Shown here in pieces: positions 32,817-42,187 of a stretch of DNA of 64,000 nucleotides (position 1 is the stretch's first letter; each line of letters starts with the position of its first letter). Origin of the DNA: Claveliimonas monacensis (lineage in GTDB: Bacteria; Bacillota; Clostridia; Lachnospirales; Lachnospiraceae); NCBI RefSeq assembly GCF_014982975.1, contig NZ_JADCKL010000006.1, forward strand, positions 1 to 64,000, given 5' to 3'. Under the pieces are notes generated by a model, which saw only the letters and a program-made list of their open reading frames with translations, had not been told where the DNA came from and ran no database searches. Both the position numbers and the translations under genes were made by a program.

Positions 32817-33494
32817 TTACTTTTTCATCCGGATCGTATCCATCACGGCCTCCACCTGATTGTCCACATGCTGGCACACGACCTGCACGGCCCGGTCCTT
32901 CTGTCCGCTCTCAATAGTCTCTATGATCTCCTCGTGCTCATCAATGAGCTGCTGGTGAAAATCTGACCGCTTCAGATATTCCACCCTGTAACGGTACATC
33001 TGCTCTCTCAGATTGTTGAGCAGCTGGATCAGCTTCTGGTTATCTGTGGCCATGTAGATGACATCGTGGAACTTTACATCCGCCTCCGCAATGCGGGTGA
33101 TATCTCCCTCTTTCAGGGAGGCTTTAAAGTCCTCAGCAGCGCCCTTCAGATCCTGGATCTGCTCATCTGCGATCTTCTCACACACCAGCTCCACCGCCAG
33201 CTCTTCCAGCGCCCGGCGCACCTCCAGCACATCCCGCAGGCTCTTCTCCGTGATCTCCGCCACCTCAGCGCCCTTGCGGGGGATCATCAGCACAAGTCCC
33301 TCCAGTTCCAGCTTCCGGATGGCCTCCCGGATAGGCGTCCGGCTGACCCCCAGCTTGTTGGCCAGCTGGATCTCCATGAGCCGCTCTCCAGGTTTGAGTT
33401 CCCCCCTCAAAATGGCCTGCCGCAGTGTGTTGAATACCACATCCCGCAGAGGCAGGTACTCATTCATACTGACTTCAAAATTCGGTTCCTTCAT
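32817..33494 (-). CDS. GntR-family (FadR subfamily) regulator
   Basis: 225 residues. N-terminal winged helix ('LRDVVFNTLRQAILRGELKPGERLMEIQLANKLGVSRTPIREAIRKLE'), then an all-helical FCD ligand-binding domain with 'EADVKFHDVIYMATDN' and 'DEHEEIIETIESGQKDRAVQVVCQHVDNQ', whose Asp/His residues usually bind a metal and a carboxylate ligand. The start codon directly abuts the ispE stop. Target genes and ligand unknown. Confidence 0.9.
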   Translation of the reverse strand: MKEPNFEVSMNEYLPLRDVVFNTLRQAILRGELKPGERLMEIQLANKLGVSRTPIREAIRKLELEGLVLMIPRKGAEVAEITEKSLRDVLEVRRALEELAVELVCEKIADEQIQDLKGAAEDFKASLKEGDITRIAEADVKFHDVIYMATDNQKLIQLLNNLREQMYRYRVEYLKRSDFHQQLIDEHEEIIETIESGQKDRAVQVVCQHVDNQVEAVMDTIRMKK

Positions 33495-34370
33495 TTATTT
33501 CCTCCTGACATTGTGTACATTCGTGACATAGGCCTGCTTCACAGGCGTCTGTCTCTTCAGCCTGGCTGCCGCCGCCTTGGCCTTACCCCGGGATGTAAAG
33601 ATCCCGAACACAGTCGGGCCGCTTCCGCTCATCATGGCATTCAGGGCGCCGGCTCCTATCATCACGTCCTTGATCTTTCGAAGCACCGGATACTCCTCCA
33701 GCATAACCTGCTCCAGCACGTTTCCCATGCTGTCTGCCACCTGCTGCAGATCTCCCTTCTGAAGTCCCGCAAGGATGCCGTCGATGTCCGGATGGCTCCC
33801 CACGCCCTCCTTGTCGATCTTCTCATACACGGTCTTTGTGGACGCAGAAAGGGGCGGCTTTGCGATCAGCACATAGCACTTTGGCAGCGGAGGAAGAGGC
33901 GTCAGGATCTCGCCGATCCCCTCTGCCAGGACCGTCCCCCGCATGATGCAGTAGGGCACATCCGCGCCCAGCGTCACGCCTCTGTCCTTCAGTCCCTGCT
34001 CAGACAGTCCCAGATCAAACATTCGATTCATGCCGAAGAGCACAGCTGCCGCGTTGGAACTTCCCCCCGCCATCCCGGCTGCCACCGGGATGTGCTTCTC
34101 CAGCGTGATCCGAATGCCCTCTCTGATCCCAAACTCCCGCTGCAGAAGATCTGCCGCTTTGTAGGCAATATTGTTTTCATTGACCGGAAGATAGGACAGA
34201 TTTGTGGATATTTCGATGCCCGGCTCCCGCGTCTTTTCCAGGGTCACGCGGTCGTAGAGATAGACCGTCTGCATGACCATCCTGACATCGTGGTAGCCGT
34301 TTTCCCTCCGGCCCAGGATATCAAGTCCCAGATTGATCTTACCCAGTGCTTTCAACTCCAGTTTATCCAT
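33495..34370 (-). CDS. ispE: 4-diphosphocytidyl-2-C-methyl-D-erythritol kinase
   Basis: 291 residues, start behind AAGGAGAGTACA. GHMP kinase motifs: 'LKALGKINLGLDILGRRENGYHDVRMVMQTVYLYD' at the N-terminus, ATP-binding 'PVAAGMAGGSSNAAAVL' and 'MSGSGPTVFGIF' near the end. Fourth enzyme of the MEP pathway for isoprenoids. Followed without gap by a gntR regulator gene. Confidence 0.95.
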   Translation of the reverse strand: MDKLELKALGKINLGLDILGRRENGYHDVRMVMQTVYLYDRVTLEKTREPGIEISTNLSYLPVNENNIAYKAADLLQREFGIREGIRITLEKHIPVAAGMAGGSSNAAAVLFGMNRMFDLGLSEQGLKDRGVTLGADVPYCIMRGTVLAEGIGEILTPLPPLPKCYVLIAKPPLSASTKTVYEKIDKEGVGSHPDIDGILAGLQKGDLQQVADSMGNVLEQVMLEEYPVLRKIKDVMIGAGALNAMMSGSGPTVFGIFTSRGKAKAAAARLKRQTPVKQAYVTNVHNVRRK

Positions 34371-34402
34371 TGTACTCTCCTTGTATCTTGTATACAGTGT
34401 AC

Positions 34403-35962
34403 TTACAGTATACCCATGTTTTCTTTAAAAATCAATAACCTGTCTCCCGGCCTCAATGTTCCTTCTTTTATATCGTTGACTTCTCTGATCCCCTCCTCCG
34501 TGGTATTGTACCGCCGGGCCAGATCCCACAGCGTATCTCCCTCTTTTACAATGTAGCCCACAATGCCGGGTGCATTTTCCAGTTCTTTTGCGTCCACCGG
34601 CTGCTCGCTTACATCCAGGATGTTATCCACCCTCTCCGGCTTCCTCAAAAATACCTGGAAGGAGAGAGCCGCCTTTACCTCAGCCTCCCCGTTTCCCAGG
34701 AGGCTGACAGAGAGCTGCTCCAGGCTACACTCGATATCACAGCGCATCTCCTCAGAGGCGCCGCTGCACTCAATGGAGTGGGAGAAAGGTACCATTCCCT
34801 GCCAGATGCCGAAGGGCTGTTCATCGTCCGCCCTCACATACAGGAACATTACATTCAGGACGCCTTCCGCCCGGATCTCCCCGTCCTGGATCTGGGCCGG
34901 CTCCATCTGCAGGAAGCCGCTGCTGTGGCAGATCTGTAAAGTTCCCTCCCGGATCTCCGGCAGGCTCAGCTGCTCTGTCAGCCTGCACTTCGAGTGGTTC
35001 TGCATGACAAGGCTTTCCAGGATCACTTCCTCCCTCTCAGGTGTCAGCTTTCTCCCGGGCGCATACAGATCTTCCAGGATGCGGATCTTCTCCTCTCTGT
35101 AGACCGTGCAGCGCACTTCCAGGGACGCCTCCACGCCAAAGATGCGCACCTCCCCGTCTTCGTCCAGCCGGGCCTCTATGCTGTCATCTCCCAGGGAAGC
35201 GTACACACAGTGGTACATCTCCTCTCCTGCTCCCTCGCAGGACAGGCGGCCCTCAAAGGGCACGCTCTGCTCCACCCACTCTGTCTTCATATTCTGGGAC
35301 TCATAGAGACAGAAGACCTGCAGCTCGCCCCGCAGCACCAGTCCCCCATCTTCCAGCCTGGTATCCAGTTTCCGAAGGGCGCTCTCCCCCAGAAGGAGGG
35401 TGCCGATATTTTCCCTGGCTGCCGGCAGATGGATCTCCTCCTTGATGCGGTACACATCTTTCTGTACCGTGCACAGTTCCAGGATCTCCCTCTCGGAAAA
35501 TTTCTTGTAGATGGTGGACTCTTCCTCCATGTCCGCCGTGATCTGTTCTTCCTCCGCCCCCTCAGACCCGATGGTCAGATCCACAGAAGCCTTCAGATTC
35601 ATCTTCCGGGAATTGATCAGGGTTACGCTGACCTCTGCCGTGGCCCCCCGGACAAACAGCTGATCCTTTGGCTCCTCCTCCATGTATACCATCTCCTCAA
35701 AAGGCAGCCTGCCGGCAAGTGAGGACAGCTGTTCCCCGCCATCCTCCGTCTCATAGAGGATCTGATAGGATAGCCTCCCTGTCACTCTGGCATAGTGTTC
35801 AGCCGGACGTATATCCTCCACATGGATTCTTCCACTGCCGTACACAACTCTGGCGGCATCGTACTTCGCCTCCGGAATATTGATGTCTTCATCTACATAA
35901 AACTGATCTGTCACACCAGGTCCGATCCGGCCTGCCCGGACCGTCTTTTTGATCTGCTCCAT
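34403..35962 (-). CDS. sipL: SPOCS/DUF3794 and LysM protein, SipL-like spore coat morphogenesis protein
   Basis: 519 residues, start behind AAGGAGGAGTAAAA. Two or three SPOCS (DUF3794) repeats (for example 'ITVSVTLINSRKMNLKASVDLTI'-type strands near 100-130 and again near 270 and 380) precede a C-terminal LysM domain 'GYIVKEGDTLWDLARRYNT' (about 465-510). This order is that of SipL of Clostridioides difficile, which binds SpoIVA through its LysM domain and anchors the spore coat. No signal peptide, consistent with action in the mother-cell cytoplasm. Confidence 0.85.
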   Translation of the reverse strand: MEQIKKTVRAGRIGPGVTDQFYVDEDINIPEAKYDAARVVYGSGRIHVEDIRPAEHYARVTGRLSYQILYETEDGGEQLSSLAGRLPFEEMVYMEEEPKDQLFVRGATAEVSVTLINSRKMNLKASVDLTIGSEGAEEEQITADMEEESTIYKKFSEREILELCTVQKDVYRIKEEIHLPAARENIGTLLLGESALRKLDTRLEDGGLVLRGELQVFCLYESQNMKTEWVEQSVPFEGRLSCEGAGEEMYHCVYASLGDDSIEARLDEDGEVRIFGVEASLEVRCTVYREEKIRILEDLYAPGRKLTPEREEVILESLVMQNHSKCRLTEQLSLPEIREGTLQICHSSGFLQMEPAQIQDGEIRAEGVLNVMFLYVRADDEQPFGIWQGMVPFSHSIECSGASEEMRCDIECSLEQLSVSLLGNGEAEVKAALSFQVFLRKPERVDNILDVSEQPVDAKELENAPGIVGYIVKEGDTLWDLARRYNTTEEGIREVNDIKEGTLRPGDRLLIFKENMGIL

Positions 35963-35974
35963 TTTTACTCCTCC

Positions 35975-36385
35975 TTACCTCTCCCACAGAATTCTTTTTT
36001 CCGTATACTCTGTCGCCACGGTCGCATATGGACAATCCGGCTCCTGCGACACCTTCTCCCCCTCATCCGGCCCTGTCAGGCAGGTGCGGATGCAGACTGC
36101 GTCTTCCGTCTCACAGACCTCTTCTATCTGGATACTGTACCCGCCGCTCTCCTGCTCCCCATAACCCATAGCTATGTACAGCTGCTCGCCGTCCCCGTAT
36201 GCCAGGAGAAAGGGCTCCTCTTTTTTCTCCTCCACTTCCTTCCAGAGTTTCTCCGGAATCCCCAGGCGATCCAGCGTCTTATAATCCAGATCCTGCTTTT
36301 TCTCCCCGTCTATGCGGCGGACGCTGCACCCGGACAGGAGCAGGACCAGCACAGAAAACACACACAGTATCCTGCGTCTTTTCAT
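35975..36385 (-). CDS. Lipoprotein with PrcB-like domain
   Basis: 136 residues with lipobox LSGC (17-20), so membrane anchored outside the cell. The C-terminal part 'YIAMGYGEQESGGYSIQIEEVCETEDAVCIR' matches the PrcB_C domain, whose name comes from a Treponema protease complex subunit. Ends 13 nt before sipL, so the two are probably co-transcribed. Function in sporulating Firmicutes unclear. Confidence 0.75.
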   Translation of the reverse strand: MKRRRILCVFSVLVLLLSGCSVRRIDGEKKQDLDYKTLDRLGIPEKLWKEVEEKKEEPFLLAYGDGEQLYIAMGYGEQESGGYSIQIEEVCETEDAVCIRTCLTGPDEGEKVSQEPDCPYATVATEYTEKRILWER

Positions 36386-36432
36386 GGCTTCACCCTATGG
36401 ATATTCTCTCTATTATCATACACGCCACCCCT

Positions 36433-36460
36433 TTGAAAAATGACAGTTTTATGGTAAGAT
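36433..36460 (+). promoter_or_regulatory. plsC promoter
   Basis: TTGAAA (36433-36438), 16-bp spacer, TAAGAT (36455-36460), in the divergent gap between the PrcB-like gene and plsC. Confidence 0.55.
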
Positions 36461-36505
36461 GCTTATGATGTACACAAAAGAAACAGAAGAAAGGTTTTCG
36501 AAATC

Positions 36506-37240
36506 ATGATAAGATTTATTGCTATTGCGATCGTACTTTTTTTTTATCTCATAGTCGGCATACCGGTTCTCATCGTGGAATACTTTGTGGGGCTTGTGAA
36601 CCGGAGAGCCAAAGATTACTCCTGCCTTCGGATGGTGCAGTGGACGTTCCGCCTGATGCTAAAGATTGCGGGTGTGAAAGTAACCGTCATCGGGGAGGAG
36701 AATGTGCCCGATGAGCCGGTCCTTTATATAGGAAATCACAGGAGTTATTTTGATATCCTTCTGACCTATTCCAGATGTCGGCGGCTGACCGGGTATGTGG
36801 CGAAAAAGGAGATGCTCCGCTATCCTCTGCTGCGGGACTGGATGAAAAATCTGTACTGCCTGTTCCTGGACCGAAGCACTCCAAAAGAGGGGCTTAAGAC
36901 CATCCTGCAGGCCATAGAATATGTAAAAAGCGGTATCTCCATCTGCATTTTCCCCGAGGGTACGAGAAACACAGGGGAGGAGCTTTCCATGCTCCCCTTT
37001 AAGGACGGGGCTCTGAAGATCGCCGAGAAGACCGGCTGCGCCATCATCCCCATGTCCATGAACAACACCCAGGCCATCTTTGAGGGACATCTCCCCTTTG
37101 TGCGCAAGACCCACGTGGTGCTGGAGTACGGAAAACCCATTTATCCCGACCAGCTTGACAAGCAGACCCGGCGGCACCTGGGAGACTACTGCCACAATAT
37201 CATCCAGGAGACCATCATCAGGAATCAGTCCCTTGTATAA
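36506..37240 (+). CDS. plsC: 1-acyl-sn-glycerol-3-phosphate acyltransferase
   Basis: 244 residues. N-terminal transmembrane helix (about 5-28), then the acyltransferase motifs: 'NHRSYFDILLT' (HxxxxD variant NHRSYFD), 'FLDRST' and 'FPEGTRNT'. Makes phosphatidic acid from lysophosphatidic acid at the inner membrane face. Monocistronic on the plus strand, starting a run of plus-strand genes. Confidence 0.92.
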   Translation: MIRFIAIAIVLFFYLIVGIPVLIVEYFVGLVNRRAKDYSCLRMVQWTFRLMLKIAGVKVTVIGEENVPDEPVLYIGNHRSYFDILLTYSRCRRLTGYVAKKEMLRYPLLRDWMKNLYCLFLDRSTPKEGLKTILQAIEYVKSGISICIFPEGTRNTGEELSMLPFKDGALKIAEKTGCAIIPMSMNNTQAIFEGHLPFVRKTHVVLEYGKPIYPDQLDKQTRRHLGDYCHNIIQETIIRNQSLV

Positions 37241-37335
37241 TTTTTACTTTGTTTTTACTTTTCCCTCTTATGGTGCTATAATTGGGATAACTTTTTCAGC
37301 TACAACAAATACAAAGGAGTTTAAAAAAGAGAACA

Positions 37336-38787
37336 ATGAGCAGACATGATTTGACCCTGCTGACGGACTTCTACGAGCTTACCATGATGCAGGGATACTA
37401 TGAAAAAGGGCAGAACGAGACCGTCATCTTCGATGTATTCTTCCGCCAGAACCCCAGCAATGGAGGCTACTCCATCTGTGCGGGCCTGGAGCAGGTCATT
37501 GAGTACGTAAAAAATCTGAATTTCACATACGAGGACGTGGACTACCTGCGCAGCCTGGGTATGTTCAGCGAAGATTTCCTCCACTACCTGAGCGGGTTCC
37601 ACTTTACCGGAGATATCTACGCCATCCCCGAGGGGACGGTCATCTTCCCCAAAGAGCCCGTCATAAAGGTCATTGCGCCTATCATGGAGGCCCAGCTTGT
37701 GGAGACCGCCATCCTCAACATCATCAATCATCAGTGTCTCATCGCCACAAAGGCCTCCAGGGTCGTATTTGCGGCGGGCGGAGACGGCATTATGGAGTTC
37801 GGCCTGCGCCGGGCTCAGGGTCCTGACGCAGGGCTTTACGGCGCCAGAGCCGCCATCATCGGAGGCTGCATCGGCACTTCCAACGTACTGGCAGGTCAGC
37901 GCTTTAACGTGCCTGTGCTGGGCACCCACGCCCACAGCTGGATCATGAGCTTCCCGGATGAGTACACGGCCTTCAAGACCTACGCCCAGCTCTATCCGGA
38001 CAACTGCATCCTTCTGGTAGACACCTACGACACACTGAAGTCCGGCGTTCCAAACGCCATCCGCGTGTTTGAGGAAATGCGCGCTGCAGGCATCTCCATG
38101 AAAAAGTACGGCATCCGCCTGGACAGCGGCGACCTGGCATACCTGTCAAAACAGGCACGGGCCATGCTGGACGAGGCAGGATTTACGGACGCAGTGATCT
38201 CCGCGTCAAACGACCTGGACGAATATCTGCTCCACGACCTGAAAATACAGCAGGCAGCCATCACTTCCTGGGGTGTGGGCACCAACCTGATCACCTCAAA
38301 AGACTGCCCTTCTTTTGGCGGCGTTTACAAACTGGCGGCCATCCAGGATGAGTCCGGTCAGTTTGTGCCCAAGATCAAGATCTCCGAGAACACAGAGAAG
38401 ATCACCAACCCGGGCAACAAGACCATTTACCGGATCTACGACAAGACCACAGGAAAAGTAAGAGCCGACCTGATCTGCTTTGTGGATGAGACCTATGACA
38501 CAGACCAGGATCTGCTTCTCTTTGATCCCATTGAGACATGGAAAAAGACCCGGCTTCCGGGCGGCACCTACACCATGCGTGAGATCCTTGTGCCTGTGTT
38601 CCGGAACGGAGAGTGTGTCTACCAGTCACCCTCTGTCATGGAGATCGCGGAGTACTGCAAGCAGGAGAAGAAGACTCTGTGGGAGGAGACAAAGCGTCTC
38701 TTCTACCCCCACCAGGTCTACGTGGATCTGTCTGAGAGCCTCTATGAGGTGAAAAAATCTCTGCTTGATCAGATGGATATGGATTAA
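37336..38787 (+). CDS. pncB: Nicotinate phosphoribosyltransferase
   Basis: 483 residues. 'LLTDFYELTMMQGYY' at the N-terminus, 'FGLRRAQGPDAGLYGARAAIIGGCIGTSN' and 'GTHAHSWIMSF' with the autophosphorylated His region, then 'IRLDSGDLAYL' are characteristic. Converts nicotinate plus PRPP to nicotinate mononucleotide for NAD salvage. A promoter with TATAAT (37277-37282) lies just upstream. First gene of a plus-strand run continuing with ddl and murF. Confidence 0.95.
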   Translation: MSRHDLTLLTDFYELTMMQGYYEKGQNETVIFDVFFRQNPSNGGYSICAGLEQVIEYVKNLNFTYEDVDYLRSLGMFSEDFLHYLSGFHFTGDIYAIPEGTVIFPKEPVIKVIAPIMEAQLVETAILNIINHQCLIATKASRVVFAAGGDGIMEFGLRRAQGPDAGLYGARAAIIGGCIGTSNVLAGQRFNVPVLGTHAHSWIMSFPDEYTAFKTYAQLYPDNCILLVDTYDTLKSGVPNAIRVFEEMRAAGISMKKYGIRLDSGDLAYLSKQARAMLDEAGFTDAVISASNDLDEYLLHDLKIQQAAITSWGVGTNLITSKDCPSFGGVYKLAAIQDESGQFVPKIKISENTEKITNPGNKTIYRIYDKTTGKVRADLICFVDETYDTDQDLLLFDPIETWKKTRLPGGTYTMREILVPVFRNGECVYQSPSVMEIAEYCKQEKKTLWEETKRLFYPHQVYVDLSESLYEVKKSLLDQMDMD

Positions 38788-38816
38788 TCGGATATAGTTA
38801 AGGAGGACTTATTGTT

Positions 38817-39878
38817 ATGAATATTATTGTACTGGCAGGCGGCTACAGCAACGAGCGGGACGTCTCCCTGAGCTCAGGCGGAAGTATCTGCCGTGCGCTC
38901 CTGGAGCGAGGACATAACGCCTACCTTCTGGATGCCTTCCTCGGACTTGAGGATGCGCCCGAGAACCTGGAGGATGTGTTCACCCTGCCGGGAGGCGGCC
39001 TTGAGATCGCCACTGGCATCCAGGTGTCCGAGCCGGACCTCGACGCCCTCTGGGCATCCCGGCCCGGGGACTCCCCCAGCTACCTGGGCCCCCACGTGCT
39101 GGAACTGTGCAGTCTGGCCGACATCACCTTCCTGGCCCTTCACGGAGGACTGGGTGAGAACGGCAAGCTGCAGGCTGCTTTTGACACTCTGGGGATCCGC
39201 TACACAGGTCCCGACTCACTGGGATGCGCGCTCTCCATGGATAAGGGCGTCACGAAAGATCTCTTCCACTCTGCCGGCGTCCCCACTCCCTACGGCACAC
39301 ACATTTCCCGCAGGGATAAGGACATTTCCCTGGAAGCGCTCCAGATCCCCCTTCCCCTGGTAGTCAAACCCTGCTCCGGGGGATCCAGCATCGGCGTGCA
39401 CTTTGCCCACACGGAGGAGGAATTCCGGGAGGCCATGCGTCTGTCTTTTGAAAAGGAGGACGAAGTAGTCATTGAGCCCTTCATCGATGGCCGGGAATAT
39501 GCCTGCGGCATTTTTGACGGCAAGGCACTTCCCCTTGTGGAGATCATTCCCGACGGAGGCGTGTTTGACTATGTGCACAAGTACCAGAGCGGCGGTGCTT
39601 CCGAGATCTGCCCCGCTACCTCCGTGGACAAAGAGACCACAGAGGCCATACAGAAGACCGGCGTGCTGGCCGCAGAGGCTCTCCGCCTGAACGTATACTG
39701 CAGAGCAGATTTCATCGTGGACAATCACACAGGCCGTTTCTACTGCCTGGAAGTCAATTCACTGCCCGGCATGACAAACGCCAGCCTCCTGCCCAAAGCG
39801 GCAAAGGCAGCCGGATACGAATACGGCGAGTTCTGTGAGCAGATCATTGAAAAATCTATGGACGCCAGATACAGATAG
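38817..39878 (+). CDS. ddl: D-alanine--D-alanine ligase
   Basis: 353 residues, AAGGAGG upstream. ATP-grasp enzyme: 'GGYSNERDVSLSSGG' N-terminal substrate loop, 'LHGGLGENGKLQAAFDTLGIRYTG', 'VVKPCSGGSSIGV' and metal-binding 'YCLEVNSLPGMTNASLLP'. The 'FDYVHKYQSGG' omega-loop Tyr is that of D-Ala-D-Ala ligases rather than D-Ala-D-Lac Van-type ligases. Produces the dipeptide used by MurF, encoded 9 nt downstream. Confidence 0.95.
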   Translation: MNIIVLAGGYSNERDVSLSSGGSICRALLERGHNAYLLDAFLGLEDAPENLEDVFTLPGGGLEIATGIQVSEPDLDALWASRPGDSPSYLGPHVLELCSLADITFLALHGGLGENGKLQAAFDTLGIRYTGPDSLGCALSMDKGVTKDLFHSAGVPTPYGTHISRRDKDISLEALQIPLPLVVKPCSGGSSIGVHFAHTEEEFREAMRLSFEKEDEVVIEPFIDGREYACGIFDGKALPLVEIIPDGGVFDYVHKYQSGGASEICPATSVDKETTEAIQKTGVLAAEALRLNVYCRADFIVDNHTGRFYCLEVNSLPGMTNASLLPKAAKAAGYEYGEFCEQIIEKSMDARYR

Positions 39879-39887
39879 GAGAGAAAC

Positions 39888-41258
39888 ATGAAAAATCTCA
39901 CAATAGAAAATATAACCAGGGCCTGCCGCGGCACATACCACGGCAGCGACAGCCTCCTCTCCCGGGAGGCCGCCCACGTGGTCATCGACAGCCGGAAAGC
40001 CGGCCCGGAGGATGTGTTTGTAGCCATCAAAGGAGAGCGGGTGGACGGACATTCTTTCATCCCCTCTGTCATGGACGCAGGCGCTCTGTGCGCCGTGTCT
40101 GAGCAGGATCTGGGCGAAGTCCCCTTCCCCTATATCCGGGTAGAGTCCACCGCCCAGGCCCTTCTGGACATTGCAAAGCTGTACCGGGACTCTTTTGACC
40201 TCAAAGTAGTGGGCATCTCCGGCAGTGTGGGAAAGACCAGCACAAAGGAGATGATCGCATCCGTCCTGGCGCAGAAGTTCAATGTACACAAGACCCAGGG
40301 GAACCTGAACAGCGAGTCCGGCCTTCCCCTGACTGTCTTTGACCTGAAGGAGGAAAATGAGGTGTCTGTCCTGGAGATGGGCATCAACCATTTCGGTGAG
40401 ATGCGCAAACTCTCCACCGTGGCCCAGCCTGATGTGTGCGTGATCACCAACATCGGTGTGGCCCACCTGGAATTCCTCAAGACCCAGGAGGGCATCATGC
40501 AGGAAAAGACACAGATGTTCCAGGACATGAAGCCGGGCGGCTCCATCGTCCTCAACGGAGATGACCCTCTCCTGTCCACCGTCGGACCTGTGAAGGGCGT
40601 AACCCCCCTCTTCTACGGCACATCGCCGGACTGCGATGTGTATGCCACAGACATACAGTCCCAGGGCCTGAAGGGCTCTTCCTGCATTATCCACACACCC
40701 GGCGGACAGTTTTCCTGTCTGGTCCCCACCCCCGGATCCCACATGGTATCCAACGCTCTTGCAGGGGCGGCAGTGGGATACGTGCTGGGTCTTAGCAGCG
40801 AACAGATCAAATACGGCATTGAGCACCTTCCCTTCCTGCCGGGCAGGAACAACATCATCCAGACAGACAAAGTCATTATCCTGGACGACTGCTACAACGC
40901 CAACCCGGTTTCCATGAAGGCTGCCATCGACGTGCTGGGTCTTGGGATCGGCCGCAGAGTGGCTGTCCTTGGAAAAATGGGCGAGCTGGGTCATAACGAG
41001 AAAGAGCTCCACTATGAGGTAGGCACTTACCTGGCCGCATCCGGGACAGACATGGTGATCGCCGTGGACGAACTGGCAAAAGAGATCATCCGGGGCATAG
41101 AGGATGCCGGTTCCCGGATAGAGACGCACTGGTTCGCCACAAAGGACGATCTCATCCCTCATCTCGGGGAACTGATAAAGGAGGGGGACAATGTCCTTGT
41201 AAAAGCCTCCAACAGCCTTGGCTTCAGCGGGATCGTACAGGCGCTGCAGGAGCTGTAG
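39888..41258 (+). CDS. murF: UDP-N-acetylmuramoyl-tripeptide--D-alanyl-D-alanine ligase
   Basis: 456 residues. N-terminal domain with 'VVIDSRKAGPEDVFVAIKGERVDGH', central ATPase with P-loop 'GISGSVGKTSTKEM', 'NLNSESGLPLTVF', 'EMGINHFGEMRKLS' and 'CYNANPVSMKAAI', then the C-terminal ligase domain. Adds D-Ala-D-Ala to the muramyl tripeptide, the last cytoplasmic step of peptidoglycan precursor synthesis. Adjacent to ddl, which supplies its substrate. Confidence 0.95.
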   Translation: MKNLTIENITRACRGTYHGSDSLLSREAAHVVIDSRKAGPEDVFVAIKGERVDGHSFIPSVMDAGALCAVSEQDLGEVPFPYIRVESTAQALLDIAKLYRDSFDLKVVGISGSVGKTSTKEMIASVLAQKFNVHKTQGNLNSESGLPLTVFDLKEENEVSVLEMGINHFGEMRKLSTVAQPDVCVITNIGVAHLEFLKTQEGIMQEKTQMFQDMKPGGSIVLNGDDPLLSTVGPVKGVTPLFYGTSPDCDVYATDIQSQGLKGSSCIIHTPGGQFSCLVPTPGSHMVSNALAGAAVGYVLGLSSEQIKYGIEHLPFLPGRNNIIQTDKVIILDDCYNANPVSMKAAIDVLGLGIGRRVAVLGKMGELGHNEKELHYEVGTYLAASGTDMVIAVDELAKEIIRGIEDAGSRIETHWFATKDDLIPHLGELIKEGDNVLVKASNSLGFSGIVQALQEL

Positions 41259-41283
41259 GAGATTCCACAAAGGAGAACAGACC

Positions 41284-42105
41284 ATGGATTATCAGGTTCT
41301 CGTCCTTGATCTGGACGGCACACTGACCAACTCAAAAAAGGAGATCACGCCGGCCACGCTGGAGGCGCTGATCGACATACAGAAGATGGGGAAAAAAGTA
41401 GTCCTGGCAAGCGGGCGCCCCACAAGAGGCGTAGTTCCCCTGGCCCGACAGCTGCATCTTTCTGACTACGGCAGCTACATCCTCTCCTTCAACGGAGCCC
41501 GCATCACAGACTGCCGCAGCGGGGAGGTGATGTACAACCGCTGTCTGCCAAAGGATGCGCTTCCGGATGTCTTCCGCCTGGCCTCCGCCTTTGCCCGGGA
41601 CGGCGCGGACATCCTGACCTACACGGAAGACCACATCATCTCCGGGATACATCCCAACCGCTATACACAGTTAGAATCCAGGATCAACCACATGCCTGTC
41701 CTGGAGCGTTCGGATTTCCTGTCTGCCATTCCCCCGCAGGCCAACAAACTTCTGGCCACCGGGGAGCCGGAGGTGATCAGCCGGATGAAAGATGCCATGG
41801 CACAGCATTTCCGGTCCTATCTGAGCATCTACTGTTCCGACCCCTTCTTCCTGGAGATCATGCCAAGAGGTGTGGACAAAGCCCACGCGCTGGTGAAGCT
41901 TCTTGGCAGCATCGGCCTGTCCACAGAGCAGATGATCTGCTGCGGGGACGGTTACAATGACATCACCATGATCGAGACCGCCGGCCTGGGAGTCGCCATG
42001 GCCAACGCCCAGCCTCCTGTGCTGGACAGCGCGGACTACATCACAAAGTCCAACGATGAGGACGGCGTTCTGCATGTGATCAATACATTTATGCGGCGCA
42101 GCTGA
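41284..42105 (+). CDS. Cof-type HAD phosphatase
   Basis: 273 residues from ATG 41284 (AAAGGAG upstream). HAD motifs: 'LVLDLDGTLTNSKKEI' (nucleophile Asp and acid Asp), 'LASGRPTRG', and 'CCGDGYNDITMIETAGLGVAMANA' (motif IV). C2-type cap as in Cof/YidA phosphatases that dephosphorylate sugar phosphates or FMN. Follows murF in the same operon. Confidence 0.9.
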   Translation: MDYQVLVLDLDGTLTNSKKEITPATLEALIDIQKMGKKVVLASGRPTRGVVPLARQLHLSDYGSYILSFNGARITDCRSGEVMYNRCLPKDALPDVFRLASAFARDGADILTYTEDHIISGIHPNRYTQLESRINHMPVLERSDFLSAIPPQANKLLATGEPEVISRMKDAMAQHFRSYLSIYCSDPFFLEIMPRGVDKAHALVKLLGSIGLSTEQMICCGDGYNDITMIETAGLGVAMANAQPPVLDSADYITKSNDEDGVLHVINTFMRRS

Positions 42106-42124
42106 GGTTCATTCCCGCCTGCGC

Positions 42125-42183
42125 GTCCTGCATGCAGGACTTTTCACAAAGCAAAAAGAGTTCCACTGTGGAACTCTTTTTTT
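42125..42183. terminator. Terminators between convergent genes
   Basis: A perfect 16-bp palindrome GTCCTGCATGCAGGAC (42125-42140) followed by TTTTC, then a second hairpin AAAAAGAGTTCCAC / GTGGAACTCTTTTTTT (42153-42183) usable in both directions. Confidence 0.85.
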
Positions 42184-42187
42184 ATGT

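Noticed and set aside
42153-42183. Short tandem inverted repeats considered as a CRISPR-like array
   Set aside because: Only two unrelated hairpins, no repeat-spacer pattern; they are ordinary terminators.
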